Below, piece by piece: positions 6,259-6,907 of a DNA stretch of 6,907 bases. The notes under the pieces are model-generated. The model was not told the DNA's origin. It searched no databases and saw nothing but the letters and a program-made list of their open reading frames with translations. Source of the DNA: Pedobacter sp. (GTDB taxonomy: Bacteria; Bacteroidota; Bacteroidia; Sphingobacteriales; Sphingobacteriaceae). The stretch is taken from NCBI GenBank assembly GCA_028287885.1, contig JAQBOT010000341.1:1-6907 (forward strand), written 5' to 3'. Both the position numbers and the translations under genes were made by a program. Each line of letters opens with the position of its first letter. Position 1 is the stretch's first letter.

Positions 6259-6907
6259 ATGAAGATTGATCAGGAGAAGAGTGATTTTTTAGATGAGATG
6301 CTATGTCTTTGGAAAGACGAGCGCTTACTTACGGAGGAACAGGTTACGCAGCTAAAAAACAGTTACGAGGCAAAGAGTTTCGACTGGCGCCGTCTGGCAC
6401 AATATTCTTTTTGGATAGCGATGGCTTGTGGAGTAATTTCTTTAGGCGCTCTGCTGATAGATAAGGATATTTTAACTTACCTGGAACGTCTTTATGACAC
6501 GCCAGACAGTATTATTGGTCTAATCTCTGCAGTAGCGGCAGGCTTTCTCTATTACTACAGTTTTAAACGCAGGCAAACGCATACCAGGCAGGTTTTTAGC
6601 AACGATGCACTCATATTTTCGGCAGTGATGCTCACAGCAAACGCAATAGCCTATCTTGGTAAAAGCATCGGGCACCACAGCTCACACTATTCTTTGTTAA
6701 TCTTATTTTCGGTATTTATTTACGGGGCGCTTGCCTTTGTGTTCCGCTCCAGATTAATTTGGATCTTTGTGCTGATCTCCCTTGGTGCATGGTTCGGTAC
6801 AGAAACCGGCTATCTCTCCCGCTGGAACTGGTACTTCGTCGGGATGAATTATCCTTTGAGGTTTGTGTTCTTCGGATTGGTTATAACGGGAGTGTCCAGG
6901 TTGCTGA
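6259..6907 (+). CDS. Polytopic membrane protein, DUF2157-like (3' end outside window)
   Basis: The frame is open from ATG 6259 to the end of the window (216 codons), so the C-terminus is missing. An in-frame TGA at 6244-6246 and no other start codon fix this ATG; AGGA touches it directly, too close to be a good Shine-Dalgarno sequence. The first ~47 residues are soluble and charged, with LLTEEQVTQLKNSYEAKS (23-40), the 'W-x-x-E-x-L-I-x-x-E-Q-x-x-x-L' helical pattern common at the start of DUF2157 proteins. Hydrophobic helices follow at about 48-67, 84-101, 117-135, 144-162, 166-180 and 200-216, with a Trp-rich stretch, LSRWNWYFVGMNYPLRF (186-202), between the last two. I infer a soluble N-terminal domain plus a bundle of many helices. 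The family assignment is by resemblance only and the function is unknown. It follows the antiporter by 71 bases and may or may not share its transcript. Confidence 0.75.
   Translation, partial: MKIDQEKSDFLDEMLCLWKDERLLTEEQVTQLKNSYEAKSFDWRRLAQYSFWIAMACGVISLGALLIDKDILTYLERLYDTPDSIIGLISAVAAGFLYYYSFKRRQTHTRQVFSNDALIFSAVMLTANAIAYLGKSIGHHSSHYSLLILFSVFIYGALAFVFRSRLIWIFVLISLGAWFGTETGYLSRWNWYFVGMNYPLRFVFFGLVITGVSRLL

Noticed and set aside
1..6907. Mobile element, CRISPR, tRNA/rRNA or defence system
   Set aside because: No transposase or integrase motifs, no spaced direct repeats, no terminal inverted repeats and no RNA gene consensus were found; almost all the sequence is accounted for by housekeeping-type genes.

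Overview
The window looks like ordinary chromosomal DNA from a Bacteroidota bacterium, most likely of the Sphingobacteriaceae (Pedobacter/Mucilaginibacter type). This rests on protein style, on the small DUF3098 protein lying between ftsX and uppP, on the lack of strong Shine-Dalgarno sequences, and on moderate GC content. The genus is a judgement from recognition and was not tested by a search. All supported genes are on the + strand, and coding density is very high.

Positions 1-3893 hold a tightly packed run of six genes: the 3' end of ftsX, a DUF3098 small membrane protein, uppP, truB, a YitT/DUF2179 membrane protein and ribF. Two junctions are one-base TAATG stop/start overlaps and the other gaps are 2 to 10 bases, so this is very probably one transcription unit. 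It joins cell-envelope work (divisome FtsX, undecaprenyl-phosphate recycling by UppP) to tRNA modification (TruB) and flavin cofactor synthesis (RibF). ribF appears to start at TTG.

A 71-base gap (3894-3964) contains a weak hairpin and a promoter-like box. After it comes a large monovalent cation:proton antiporter of the CPA2 superfamily (3965-6187). It has extra membrane helices and two C-terminal RCK_C (TrkA-C) domains, but no recognisable RCK_N Rossmann domain. A second 71-base gap leads to the 5' part of a polytopic membrane protein, DUF2157-like, that is cut by the window end (6259-6907).

I see no mobile element, CRISPR array, RNA gene, phage gene or defence system, and no evidence of a wholly new system. 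The points most worth a second look are the DUF3098 protein coupled to ftsX and uppP, the antiporter's domain architecture, the TTG start of ribF, and the uncharacterised membrane protein at the 3' edge.
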